From Limnephilus marmoratus (lineage: Eukaryota; Arthropoda; Insecta; Trichoptera; Limnephilidae), in assembly GCA_917880885.1 (NCBI GenBank), contig OU862916.1:51000831-51064830 (forward strand): a stretch of DNA of 64,000 nt, in the 5' to 3' direction. Shown one piece after another: positions 17,236-28,450 of the stretch. Each line of letters starts with the position of its first letter. The stretch's first letter is position 1. A model generated the notes under the pieces. The model was not told the origin of the DNA. It saw only the letters and a program-made list of their open reading frames with translations, and did no database searches. Both the position numbers and the translations under genes were made by a program.

Positions 17236-17981
17236 ATTGGACCATTCAAAAACTAGGGGCCTTTTGGGAACCTAGGAATGCTGAGGCCACCTCTGTGGAT
17301 TTCCTTCTTGGGGCCGTAGGAGGAACTAAGAGGAGAAACCGTGGAGAGGTGAGCTGAGGCCACCTCCATGAACTCTTCCCTTGTGGGGCCTTCAAGGAAC
17401 CAAGGGGAAGGGCACCCTTCCAGCGCGGGGCCTTTGTGGAACCAAGGAGGAGTGAAGTGGAGAGATAATGTCCTCTTCCCATGTGGGGCCTTCGAGGAAC
17501 CATGTAGGAGTGAAGAGGAGAAATGAGGCCATCTTGGTGAACTCTTCCTCTGTGGGGCCTTAGAGGAACCAAGGAGGAGAGATGAAGTTCTCTTCCCTCC
17601 TGGGGCCCTCGGGGGAACCAAGGTGGAGTGGACTCTTCCCTTGTGGGGCCTTTAGGAAACCAAGGGGAGGTGGACTCTCCGTCGTGGAGCCTTCGGGGAA
17701 CTAAGGAGTGGAGAGGAGAGATGAGCCCTCTTCCGTCGTGGGGCCTTCAGGGAACCAAGGAGGAGTGAAGAGGGGAAATGAGACCTGGGAAGACACATTG
17801 TCGGACCAGAAGATATAGCTTCATTTCGAATGACAATCCTGGTGAACTTTATAAAAGGGACTGGGTTACTGTCAAAGGAATGAGGTAAAATGGGAGATAG
17901 TACAATTGGTCTATGGCCTAAGTGCTCTCGGGAACTATATATATGTAAACCGTCTCCGATTATTTAAAAAAAAAAAAAAAT
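17236..17981 (+). mobile_element. G-rich minisatellite retroposon, copy 1
   Basis: About ten degenerate units, each with a GTGGGGCCTT core followed by GGAACCAAGG, are spaced 41-75 bp apart from 17256 to 17745. A unique tail follows (GGCCTAAGTGCTCTCGGGAA near 17917) and ends in a run of about 15 A. That layout fits a 5'-truncated, poly(A)-tailed retroposon whose 3' region contains a minisatellite. A near-identical copy lies inverted at 48108-48850. Minus-strand frames of 108 and 122 aa cross the repeat but are low-complexity and antisense to the poly(A), so I do not call them genes. Confidence 0.75.
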
Positions 17982-18066
17982 TTGATGACCAAATATATAG
18001 GAAAAGGTACACTAGAATTCGACGACAAAAATATTGAAAAAATCATCCTTCATGTTTAAAAAAAAA

Positions 18067-18160
18067 GGTGCTTCGTAATCTCCTCACTCTTATCTATTTT
18101 AGTTTTCTGAAGGTTTCACGTCTACTGTATGTGAAATGCACACTCTGATTTTTTTTACAT
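18067..18160 (+). repeat. S4 repeat family, 3' part
   Basis: GTGCTTCGTAATCTCC, TTTTCTGAAGGTTTCACG and CACTCTGATTTTTTTT match the 3' half of the element at 33.4 kb. Confidence 0.6.
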
Positions 18161-19285
18161 AGTGAATTTCATAATAGCTTATTTAATTTCATAACAGCTT
18201 ATTTATATACAGAATTTAGATAGAGGCCTTTGAATTAAAGCAAAGTAAAGGCCTGGTGGTGTCTTATCGAAACAATGTGACTGAAGGCTAAATGCTTGCG
18301 GAATCACAAATTAGGAGTAAACTGAATTAAAGTATCTAACCAAGAAGTTGCAATTTTCTTTAATTAAATAAAAATAATGAAAAACGGCTCAATATCTGCT
18401 TTTCTAATGGTCTTGTATCTGCTGTTTTCCAAATAATCTCAAAATTTAATACAAAAGTTAAGATAAAAATATTTTTTTTAGCTAACTTCTAAAGATGTTA
18501 AATAACACAAAACTGTATTACATATTTATAGTTAGTTGCTTATTGAAATAAATCCCTTGATCATGTATTATAAAAAATCAACGAATAAACCAAAGAATTT
18601 AGCATACAAAATTTGAATAAATTGCAAGAAAATGAAGAATATTTAGAAATTTTTATGCGGGAAATAAAAATACGTTGTCATCACCGTACCGCAACGACAG
18701 GCATTCACTAATGCAAAACGACCGGCATTTATACATATTCCCGTTTGTTTTTTTTCCTATCATATTCATATCTTTCCTATATTGCGGGGCGCGTCGTGTG
18801 TTTTTTATGACCTTTCATAATGTATCTTTATGTTGTTCCGCGAAGGAGTTAGGAACTGGAAGGGGGTGACTTGGGATTGAATCGCCTAATGTGCCTCGCG
18901 CAAGGGGTTAAGCTGTGACGTCATCACGCCAGCTTATTAAATTGAGAGATAGATGGCGTTTGACTGCAAAGTCGTTAAAGTATTGGAAATGTAACCGCGG
19001 TGACAGTATTTTGAATGTGAGTTTCTAGACTCATATATTTTTAATGGTTTGATCAAAATAGGTGCATTTTATATGAAATTCATGATCATTATGCAGGTCA
19101 AATAAAATGTTTTGATATGGATAAATTTAAGTTTGTCAAGACAGAAAACGATAGAAAAACATTGGGCTTTTTATTACTATGAATATCACGTATTGAAACG
19201 GAAGGAATTCTTACTTCAGCTAGCTTCCTCTAGCCTGGCAATGTACTACAATTAGCTGGTAAAATCTTAACAGCTTTAATTTAAT
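18161..19285. other. No gene recognised
   Basis: AT-rich non-coding DNA. A single TGACGTCATCACG occurs at about 18915. No frame above 64 aa has recognisable features. Confidence 0.55.
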
Positions 19286-19720
19286 TTGGGAGGTGGGTGT
19301 GGATACCACCGCCCCGGGAACCATTTATTGATAACCAACACACCTGCCACAGGACACCCCATGTGATTCAAAACGTTTGGTGACTTAGCAGGGGTACTTG
19401 GGTTTAAGGGGTGAGGTTAGGTCTAGGTTTGAGGCGAATGCATTTGCCCACCTACTGTGTGGCGGGCAGGATCGGGAGAGACTGGTTGACCACACCTCTC
19501 CAGCCGGACTCTCGACCCATTGCCTTGCACCACAGTTGGAGGGATATATTCATACGTCCTTCACTCCCGGACACAATGACCCCAGATTCCTACCACCCCT
19601 CAAACCCTTTTTCTTCCCAGAATTTCCTCTCTTTCCTTTCTTTAAGAGCATCTCCAAAGATGATGTAGTTCCTGAGAGATTTTTTTCCTCAGGCCTCCTG
19701 TGTGAAGCTATTACAAATAA
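19286..19720 (-). repeat. S1 SINE-like repeat, copy c (near full length)
   Basis: This is the most complete minus-strand copy. It runs from the G/C-rich tail (GGAGGTGGGTGTGG) through TTTGGTGACTTAGCAGGGG, CCCACCTACTGTGTGGC and ATCTCCAAAGATGATGTAG to CCTCCTGTGTGAAGC. The 134-aa and 85-aa plus-strand frames across it are incidental. A second minus copy follows within 90 bp. Confidence 0.8.
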
Positions 19721-19805
19721 GTATATATTCAGTAAACAATCATCAGATTTAATTTTGATTTATGAATTCATTACTTTTCTCCTAAAGTTTAAATTAAAAT
19801 GACAT

Positions 19806-20047
19806 ATCCCAGGTGGTTCGCTACGTTTGGTGATTTAGCAGGGGGTGAGGTTTGTCTAGGTCTTGGAGGCGGATGACCAGGACACACTGAACCCCATATT
19901 CCTACCGATCCCTTAAACCCTTTTCCTTTCCAGAACTCTGCTTCATATCCTTAAAAAAAACCTCCACACAGCATCCCCAAAGATGACATAGGCCCTGAGG
20001 AAAATTATTTTCCTCAGAGCTTCCTGTGTGGAGCTCATGTAAAAAAA
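19806..20047 (-). repeat. S1 SINE-like repeat, copy d (internal deletion)
   Basis: It has GGTGATTTAGCAGGGG, then jumps to the GGACACACTGAACCCC part and ends CTTCCTGTGTGGAGCTCATG. The central 150 bp of the family is missing. Confidence 0.8.
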
Positions 20048-20132
20048 TGCTTTACACTGAATTAGAATAATTCATAATACTGGTTTGATTTTAGTCTGAA
20101 ATACATTTCACGCAGATTAAAATAATTTCCAT

Positions 20133-20325
20133 TAGGGGCTATCTTCTTTGGGGATACTCTATGGAGCGTCCTTTATAAGGAAAGGAAGGAGAGGAAGTTC
20201 TGGGAAGAAAAAAATGGCAAGAAGGAATCTGGGGGTCAATGGCGTCCAGGAGAGATATACGTAGGAATCAATCACTCCCACCTCGGTGCAAGGCGAGGGC
20301 GTTGGATCGAGAGAGTCCTGCATTA
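20133..20325 (+). repeat. S1 SINE-like repeat, copy e (partial)
   Basis: It starts inside the GGGGCTATCTTCTTTGGGGA block and runs to GAGAGAGTCCTGC. It lies in opposite orientation to the two neighbouring copies. Confidence 0.75.
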
Positions 20326-20817
20326 AATATACCTACAGGCTAGTTAAAATTGTCTCCTGACTGGTTATTTCGTAATTCTTTTTTATTTTCCTTTTACTCA
20401 ATCGCTTAATCAATACAAAAAAAAATCCAAGGTATTTATGTATTCCTGAACCGCAATAATTCTACTCCAAACGTCCTTATTCGGATCACAGTCAAACATT
20501 TTAAAAGTGTGCCACCGGGCTGGTGAAAGATGAATTATTATTACACAAGTTGGTTGCGATATTTATTCTTTGTTCGGCCAAAGTTTTGCATGCTGCCAAA
20601 ATCTCCCTACACAAATTGCAAAAGTTATCGACAAAATCGCCATCGCATAATGGCGAATTGGATATTTGCGAAATGTGCTTAACGACCGTGCCATTCGGAT
20701 GTTTCCTTGGAAGAACGATACAATATTTAAAGGAAATTTGCCATTGAGGTGATATTGATGCGAAGAAAATAAGTGTTTTTTGAAAGATAAAAACTCGCAA
20801 ACCTTTTTTCATGTGAA
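20326..20817. other. No gene recognised
   Basis: Overlapping frames on both strands (103 aa minus, 74 aa plus) fall here but show no family, signal peptide or compositional support. I see nothing else. Confidence 0.5.
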
Positions 20818-20860
20818 GACTTTATTGCCCTCATACAAGGGGTATGAGGGCAATAAAGTC
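20818..20860. repeat. Perfect 19-bp palindrome
   Basis: GACTTTATTGCCCTCATAC at 20818-20836 is exactly reverse-complemented at 20842-20860 around a 5-base loop. It could extrude or fold in RNA; no element is attached. Confidence 0.8.
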
Positions 20861-21404
20861 AATATTGTTAATAATGGAATTATTTGAGTTTCACGAATAA
20901 TTTATTTTTATTAATTTTTATGACATAAACTTAGTTTTGTATTTGAAAATACAAAACCAAATTATTTTTAATTTATTTTTCAAAAATTAATATTTTTGGT
21001 GATAAAATTTATAGTAGGTACCTTTCAAAAATCTTAAAAACCCTTTTTATATCCGAGTTTTTTTTGTAAATGAACAGTAATAAAATACAAACACAAATAA
21101 TTTGGCACCTTACGTTATTTTTTTACTGTACAATTGAAGGAGGAACTTATGAATTAAAGTTTCTGCAAGTTATAAATAATTGGCACTAAAAAGAGCGTTT
21201 TTGCTAAGGACTTCAACAGAGTTTCCGTTTTTTATTAGAGGTTTAAAATTCTAGTAAACTTGGTGAAATAATTTTTGTTCATAACTATACATAAGTTTAT
21301 TTTAAAATATGAAATGTATTGCATAACATAGGGGGGGCATATAAGTGAATGGTGGGACCAGTGGCGGCCGCTGCGTTGAGAATGTGGTGGTTCACTTTTT
21401 TTTT
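20861..21404. other. No gene recognised
   Basis: Very AT-rich, non-coding. Nothing recognised. Confidence 0.55.
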
Positions 21405-21800
21405 TTACTTGAATACCACACAAGAATCCAAACTGCTCCCGTCTGGAGCCAGTGGGACTAAGGTATCCCCAATTTGGGTATGTTGTGAGGCTGAAGGTAG
21501 AGAGGAGGGGAAGGAGATAGGGAAGAGGAAGGTGGGGATAGTACCTGGCTATTCAGATGTGGTCACCAAACACGGCTAACGCCATTTCAATTTTGAATGG
21601 TGGTCTCACACCAGGGCGATACTGGGAGTATCTTCCACTCTGGAACGTGCCGCAAATATACTATCTATATATAATTTTAAATTAATAAATTGTAAAATAA
21701 TACAAATTAATCAAATATAATTTATTTGCCACGCCGGGGTTCGATCCCGCGACCTTCGTAATAGTCAAGAGCCTTGCCGCTGGACTATGCCGGCCGTCAG
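21405..21800 (-). repeat. S2 tRNA-headed SINE, copy a (full length)
   Basis: On the minus strand it starts with a tRNA-like head: A box TAGTCCAGCGG (near 21790) and a B-box-like GGGATCGAACCCC (near 21740). An AATAAATTATATTTGATTAA linker follows, then the body from GCGGCACGTTCCAGAGTGG (about 21652) through GGTGTGAGACCACCATTC and CAGCCTCACAACATACCC to GGCTCCAGACGGGAGCAG and GTGTGGTATTCAAG, with a short A-run at the end. It has no coding capacity; mobilisation would need a LINE partner. Confidence 0.8.
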
Positions 21801-22014
21801 ACAATCCGTATCTACTTATGACAAAAAATTATTAATTAGGAATTTTCAATAATTAATTTATTTTCAAACAAACTGTTATTTCCTCTTATATATTCAACAC
21901 TGGTTGCACTCATTTTTGTAATAAAATTAAATATTAATATATTAGGTTGTTGGTATTTAATATAATCAATATAAAATAACAAAACAATGACAATTACCAC
22001 GTCACGTCAAGCGC

Positions 22015-22436
22015 GCGCCGCTAGACCGTAGAAGTGTGTCGTTCCGGCCGGAACGAATCCGATGATTCCGAGTCCGAATGCGTTTGATTCGCTCCGAGTC
22101 CGCAAAATGTTATGAATCGATTCCGGAGTCTCTCGCACACGGGCGAGGTTGAGGCGGAAGGAGGTGTGCGGCGCCCGGCCGCGGCGGAGCGCCACAATGA
22201 GTTTGGTTCGGCGAGTCCGGCGGAATCAACTCTCGGCATTGAATCAGCAAGAGCCGAACTGAGTTTGATTCCGGCCGATTCAACGACTCCGGCGGAGCGC
22301 CACAATGAGTTTGATTCGGCGAGTCCGGTGGAATCGCCGGAATCAAAGGAGCGAGTCCAGTGAATCGAGTCCACTCAGTCGAAAATGGGTCCGGAGTTGA
22401 TTCCGTAAAATGAGTGAATCAACCCACTTCTACTAG
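22015..22436. mobile_element. GC-rich foldback-like element with internal duplication
   Basis: This CpG-dense block stands out from AT-rich flanks. It is built from variants of GATTCCG, GGAATC and CGAGTCCGG. A 45-bp segment (starting GGCGGAGCGCCACAATGAG, 22183) is repeated 108 bp further on (22291). The ends carry TAGAAGTG (22029-22036) and CACTTCTA (22425-22432) in inverted orientation. Long frames on both strands reflect the repeat structure and show no protein family. Confidence 0.6.
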
Positions 22437-22984
22437 ACCGCGCTAGCGGCTAGATGCAAACTGATCTATGTATGATGTATGATCTTCGCCGAAATTCGAT
22501 TGTATTCGTGTCACCTCGGGTCATGGTTCGGGTCAATGATTGACCGCCAATCGGTAAACTTCGGAAAGGATCGGAATATCTTGGGTGGGTGGCACACCAA
22601 TTGAAGCCATATTCTGATACAAATAGCGAAATCCACGCGCTTTCGATGTTTTAAATATTTCGTACAAAAATATGATTTCGTTTGTTTGCAAACCGAATGC
22701 ACACCGATACGGCTGATACGAGAGCGCTAGGCGGCCGCGCTATACGGGATTAAAAGCATTCTCCCTGATAATATTCGTAGCATTATATTGGTAACTAATA
22801 TTTTGAAATGATTAAATTAGAGATTCTATAGGTTTAAATTAGAGATTTTATAGTCTTCTTCAGTAAGTAAATAAAGTAAATATAGACATTATAATTTGCC
22901 AGTGCTGCACACAAACACACTGTGTGACCACCCGCCCTTGGGTGGGACTCTGCCTATTGAGGATCAAGAATTTGAATCACTTGA
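22437..22984. other. No gene recognised
   Basis: Mixed composition, with a GC-rich edge at about 22720-22745. No domain or repeat is recognised. Confidence 0.5.
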
Positions 22985-23202
22985 TCGCGCTACGTCTTCC
23001 TCGGGCGTTCCCGAATTATTTCACCATTCACTTCTCATTATACTCGTTTTTCCGTTCATCCGATCGGCGGGTCGAAACTATCTAAGGGTTCCTTTCCTAA
23101 TCTTATCCATTACGCTAATATCTTTGAAAGAAAATTCCGGGTGTCCATGTTTTTATCACGATCATACGCGGTTTAACACACATACGCCTCACTATATCTA
23201 CT
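22985..23202 (-). pseudogene. RTE-type LINE fragment (strongly decayed)
   Basis: The reverse complement aligns by eye with the RTE copy at 45.7-45.9 kb: GAGGCGTATGTGTG, CGTATGATCGTG, ATGGATAAGATTAGGAAAGG and AACCCTTAGATAGTTT. There are several indels and no open frame. Confidence 0.6.
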
Positions 23203-25135
23203 GAACATACATATTTGATTCACTTGATCATACCATATCTTTCTGCCATTCTAATAGCTGTTAATTAGCTGTAAAAAATACGCATATTTTGCAGCCACAT
23301 ATGCAGCCTTCGATGACCTATGAGATCAACTTAAATTAGGTATACCATATTTTTACTATTAAAAAACTACAATATATTGTCTTTAATTCAACCCCGTGTT
23401 TCCTTCCACTGCGTAATAATTAAACATTCAAACAAAGACTAAAATTTATATAACAGATTAATATGCATGGTTAATCATTGATTAGCTATCCATTACATAA
23501 ATATAAAAAATGACCTAGTACGTCGACAAAATATAAACGCTTTTGCGACGTTTTTAAAAGCAGCGAATATATGAACTCGAGCACATATAAACGCTTTAAA
23601 ATTAAAACTTTAAGACTATAATTTCCAAGAATTCCAAAGCTCTTACAATAATGGTGTTATCGACAATTTCCGCCAACCTACATCAAAAAGTTTAAAAAAG
23701 CCCAGTCTGATCTCGGCGAAGATAAAAGCTCCACCTTAACGGGAAATCACGAAGCTCTACGGAAGTTTTCCTGAGGGGCACTTTAATTTGGGCATATTTC
23801 TTAAGAAATTAATTCTCCACGATCGTTAGGGATGGTCCTTTATGGGGTGAGCCGCGTAATGGCCTTAAATCTATCTAATTACACTACTCAGCTAAATGAT
23901 CTCATTACTTTCGCAAGTTAAACGAAAAAAGCTTTGTTTTATGTTTTTTAAGTCGATTTTATGGATTACCTTCAGGGTAGACATTATTCAGGGCGAACTC
24001 ATTACGTCATAATATAGTAAAAAGATAACCTTTACTTTGAGGAATTTAACGTGGAAATGTGAATGTAGACTTAATACATATATAGACTTTAGATGATATT
24101 TTCCCTCAAACAAACCAGTCTAGGTACTTATGTTGTATGTAGATATTCGTATATCCAAAGTCAGAGTATTTTTAACTGATTTGGGTATGATAGTATAATT
24201 CGCACCATGAGGAGTACGTTAGTCTTAGTGTATTAAGTCAAAAAGTAGAGTTTTGAGATATCAGCGTTTGAAGTTACGAATTTCATTATCAAGTTGATTT
24301 TCAATTAATTGTATGCGAATTTTTGTACATTAAACGGAGTTTGTGTTTTCTCACGCTCAAAAAATTTAAATAAATGGTTATTGCATTATTCTTTTTGATT
24401 TCGACGTACTGCACTTCCGTATTTTAAGTTTATTTTTATTTTCGGATGCAATAATAATGATTTTTGTTTAATACGGTAATAAATTAAAATATTCATGTAT
24501 GTACTGTTATCTTGCGGTAAGCTTAAGAACTTCGTATGAGTTAAATACGTCAGTATTTCAAATTTTTTAAAAATACATTAGAGCACAAAAAATATTCATT
24601 ATATTGATACATAATAATATAGCAAAGCACTCAACTTCAAGCACTCATCTCACTGGGATGTAAGCTAAACATTTTTGGGTGCCCTTTTTTAATTTTCTGG
24701 CTTTTACCCTTCCCGCCTTTACACATCAAACAATTCTGTGTTTTTGATTTGTTTAATCTTTTCATTTTAATGTTTTATTTATATATGGGTGTGTGGAACT
24801 TATTATTGTAATGAAGTTTGTCTCTAAAGTAAGTTCATAGTAAATAGTAGAATTAAACAATGTCAAAAAATCTTTATTTAACTCTCATTACAACGCATTC
24901 TCTGTATTGATTTATATTTTTTTACACTTCAAAATATATCTCATTACTCTATTCTGAGTTATATTGAGTTTTTTTTAAGCTACCAAAATTACTAAGATAG
25001 AGAATTAAGCTTTCTAAAAGAGAGAAGTTTGATAAATAGAAATACTTGATTACAAGAGATTCGAAAAAATCGAAAAAGGTCTGGAAGCTACGCGAAGTAT
25101 GTCAATACAATCGTTATTACATAATCGACACATCA
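23203..25135. other. No gene recognised
   Basis: AT-rich non-coding DNA. Frames are short and featureless. Confidence 0.55.
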
Positions 25136-25440
25136 TTATTTGCAAAGAGGTTGGGAGAAGATTAAGTCTTTGGTAATGAACTTCGAATGCTTCTGGGCTT
25201 CTTAGTAGAAGATTGTAGAATTGAATTAGTAACCATTGTAGAAATGGTTATTTATTCAATTGGTGTTATATAATTGACACAATCGCAAAGGAGGTTGGGA
25301 GAAGGTTAAGTTGGTTCTTTGGAAATGAATATGGGATGTTTCGGGGTTTCTTAGTAGAAGATTCTACATTGTTATTTATACGATCTTTGTTTGAAGAGGT
25401 TGGTATAATGTTTAGGTGGTTTTTTGGAAATTAATAAATT
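25136..25440 (+). repeat. Degenerate tandem repeat, about 2.5 units
   Basis: GAGGTTGGGAGAAGATTAAG (25147) and GAGGTTGGGAGAAGGTTAAG (25291) begin units that share TGGTAATGAA/TGGAAATGAA and TTCTTAGTAGAAGATT. A third shorter unit starts near 25394 (GAAGAGGTTGGTATAATG). Period is about 105-145 bp. Confidence 0.6.
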
Positions 25441-26099
25441 TATATAATCATAACAAAGAATATATGAATTGGTAAATATTTCGCATGGTTATGGATGCAT
25501 CTTAAATTTACATTGGTGGCTTCCTTGGGGCCAGAACCTCGAAGGAGTCCTAAACAGAACACTTGAATGCATAAAAGATTATGCCAAGATTCTTCGCAAA
25601 AAACCAGATCGACACCATTCCTTAACTTAAAAGTTGAAGTTGATATAGCTAGGTACTGTACTTATTTATTATTTGTGGGGTGAATGAAACTTGGGTACAA
25701 AACATTTACGATTGTCACAGTAATTCTCTAGTATCCTTCGTGTGAGACAAGGATGGATTTGTAGACACTGGCATGTTAAATTTTGTATGTTTTACATTAA
25801 TACTTGAAGTGAAGGATGGGATCGTTTGTCAGGGGTCAGAAAGCTTATTGCCTCGCCACCGGTTAATATGAATTTAGCAGAAACATGACTATTGTAGAGA
25901 GGGTTGATACCTGAAATACGTTGCCACTGCAGATCCGGTTAGGTTTCTCAGAGAAATAATATTGACGGTTCCAGTGATATCTAAGGAACAGTTCCTTGTA
26001 ACCGGGACAGGAATATTACTCATCTCTAGTATATCCTGTTAAAATATTGTTAAAAGAAAGCATGGGACATCTTTTTAGGTATATGTGAGACAGCACAAC
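25441..26099. other. No gene recognised
   Basis: Non-coding; no frame of 60 aa or more and no recognised repeat. Confidence 0.5.
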
Positions 26100-26400
26100 C
26101 TGTCCAGTAGACTGAAAATTGAGGATTCCGAAATAGGAAGGGTATACGAGTCTTTAGGAAACTTGGTACTCAGATCTGGTCAGTAAAAAAGCTAAAGCCA
26201 TTTCAATGATCGCAACGTCTTGATTCTGATTTATAGTGTTTCCCAGGGGCGATACTAAAAGTAGATACACCAAGTACCTACACTCAATTCCGGTTAGAAG
26301 TGCAAATTAACTGTTAAAAAAGAGATAAAATTTTTTCAAAACTAGTCAAATTTTGACCCCGCAATCTCTAGGCATAGAACGTAGGATTTTACTGCTCTGT
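26100..26400 (-). repeat. S2 SINE, decayed copy
   Basis: ACTCAGATCTGGTCAGTAAA, GCTAAAGCCATTTCAATG, CCCAGGGGCGATACTAAAAG and a ruined tRNA-like head (CCCCGCAATCTCTAGGC) follow the order of the full copy at 21.4-21.8 kb, with many substitutions. Confidence 0.6.
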
Positions 26401-26446
26401 CACGGAGGATGGAATGTAAGACTGGTTAAAACTGTGTGAATTGAAT

Positions 26447-27712
26447 TGTGGGGTGATAATGCAAAACTGACTATTTTCAAAATGGGCTAAATTGAGTTAT
26501 ATATGCAGTCAGACAAAATCGAGGCCAAGGAATCGAATGGCATCATTATTTTTATGATAAAATGACGAGATCCTCCTCATTTTTCAATTTGAAAAACCCT
26601 TTTTCTGCATAACTGACTATTTCCAGCTAAAAATTAGGTACCTTTTTCTGCAAAAGTGAATTCCATGTTTATGGCAAGTTTGACTATTTCCAATACAAAT
26701 ATTATAGAGCGGCAACATTTTTTTCTGCAAAACGTACTATTTTTTATGATTGTTATAACCTCAAAATCATTTGACAGCTGCAAGTTGTATTGGTCGTTTT
26801 GTATTGTTTTTTGATAAAATACTTAAGTAAAATGAATTTGCTAAGTGAGAAGGACATTGAAGATATTATTTGTAATAATAGATAACGATTATTTGTTAAT
26901 TTGACATTCGATTTGTTTAAAATTTCGACTTTCCGAAAGGGAAAAATCACTGTGGGTGGGTGTTTCCTCAACATAATACAATGCAACGCCTAAATTTGTG
27001 GGGGTGACGAGAAAAACAAAATGTTTTATATAATATTTGCATTGCTGAGCAACCGGCAACTAATCATATGAAACCTGCAAAGCGAGAAGACGTGATAAAA
27101 TTAATTAATTTTTTATTACACAGACGATGCTAAAAGTTTTTACAACGAAGTTGTTAAGAAAATATTCAGTATAATGAAGCCTTAGACCATGAGACATGAT
27201 ATGATTTGAGATTTTCACGGCCAAAAGCATTTTCGTATTTGGTTTTTGGGATATTATGACGAGTAGGGCTTCCTCCTTCTGCAGTTAACGTTACGGACAG
27301 CCTTACAGTGTCCATCATCTGGGCAGATGTGCCATATCTTGAAAATCCAATACCTATTTTGTGTTTCTTACTTTTCTTATATGCTTGTTCCATAGAATGT
27401 CTTGTTTTTATTATTTTACTTTAAATAAATCAAAAATGTTCATTCGTCCATACACATTGTTTTACTTCAAAACGCACTATTTGCAGGAAATAGTCAAGTT
27501 TGGAAAAAAATAATTTTCAAATATTAATTTAAAATATTACTCATCGACCGCCGAATCTATAAATCACAGAAATGGTTTGAAATATTTTTAGTTATTATTT
27601 AAAAAAAAAATAATCAGAGAATTATGCTTGTGAGAGTCGGTACAGTTTTTTGCCTCTCCTGAAAAGTTGAGTTTTTGGAAATAGTCAGTTTTGCATTATC
27701 ACCCCACAATTA
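26447..27712. mobile_element. TIR DNA transposon of about 1.26 kb, decayed, superfamily unknown
   Basis: The left end GTGGGGTGATAATGCAAAAC and following TGACTATTTTCAAAA are exactly mirrored at the right end (27676-27706), apart from one base. AATT flanks both sides and could be a 4-bp target duplication or the outer TIR bases. Inside, GACTATTTCC-like motifs recur near both ends. Two coding remnants are visible: a plus-strand start MNLLSEKDIEDIICNNR (26831) before a stop, and a minus-strand frame at 27166-27393. No transposase catalytic motif is recognisable. Confidence 0.7.
27166..27393 (-). pseudogene. Unknown coding remnant inside the TIR element
   Basis: This 75-aa frame contains MMDTVRLSVTLTAEGGSPT, RHN and PKTKYENAFGREN. 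Part of it is matched by a second locus at 54120-54235 (MDTVMLSETLAKEGGSTTG, HN, PKNR...GREI). Two decayed copies sharing protein-level similarity suggest a real repeat-borne protein. I do not recognise its family. No complete domain is present. Confidence 0.45.
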
Positions 27713-28296
27713 CTAGCAGACTATCGAAACAGACAAACATATCAATATACGTGCGTATGGTTTGCGAATTTGGAACTCTACTTTCAGCAAAACGCAAAAA
27801 TTGACAGTACTGCGGTTCTGAACCGCAGTTCCTTAGAAAAAACGCAAAGAATTATGTAACACAGTCATCTACACCACGAATACAGAACATCTCTTGTTAA
27901 ACTTTATTTCTGAACGGAAATTACGTAAATTCGCAACCCTTTGAGTTAAATGAACTGCATTGGTGCTGATAAGGGTTTGGAACTTACTCTGTCTTGGTGT
28001 TATGAAGCCTTAACTTTACGGGTGTCGAGGGTTGATTTGGCATAATTTATGGAGAGAATAAAATAAAGGGGCTTTTACTACGTAGTGAAATTTATACGTT
28101 ATTTTCTTAGTAGATAAATTAAACCTTTGATTAAGCATTTGAACAGGTAGAAGTTAGATGTTTGATTTCTGGTATTCTTGTAATCATTGTATTATGTTGA
28201 GCCTCTACTCAGTAGAGTCTACTGTAATAATTGAACCTTCAGGTTTTCAAAACCGATTTTTTGTTTTGAAAAATAACATAATTTTCTATTTATCGA
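27713..28296. other. No gene recognised
   Basis: Non-coding between the TIR element and a split S2 SINE. Confidence 0.5.
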
Positions 28297-28450
28297 ATAC
28301 CACACGAGAGTCTCAAGTGCCCAACTATCCGGAATCAGTGGGAATATGAAATGTGCAACTGAAGGGAAAGGGCGAGGGAAGGAGGTGGGTAAGAGGAACG
28401 TCAGCAAGTACATGGCTAATCAGAACTGATCATCTAACATGGCTAAAGCC
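28297..28450 (-). repeat. S2 SINE copy f, distal part (split)
   Basis: ATACCACACGAGAGTC, GGAATCAGTGGGAATATG, GGCGAGGGAAGGAGGTGGG and ACATGGCTAAAGCC follow the S2 order. The remainder of the same copy resumes at about 29132, on the other side of an insertion. Confidence 0.6.

Noticed and set aside
17246..17621. Proline-rich 108- and 122-aa frames
   Set aside because: They are produced by a minisatellite and are antisense to the poly(A) tail of the retroposon; composition is low-complexity.
19398..19802. 134-aa plus-strand frame
   Set aside because: It lies across an S1 repeat copy in antisense and is broken in other copies.
21722..21800. Possible functional tRNA gene
   Set aside because: A and B boxes are present but no complete cloverleaf or anticodon arm can be built, and it is attached to a SINE body.
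22007..22374. Several 62-117 aa frames on both strands
   Set aside because: All arise from the GC-rich repeated words of one repeat block; no domain is seen.
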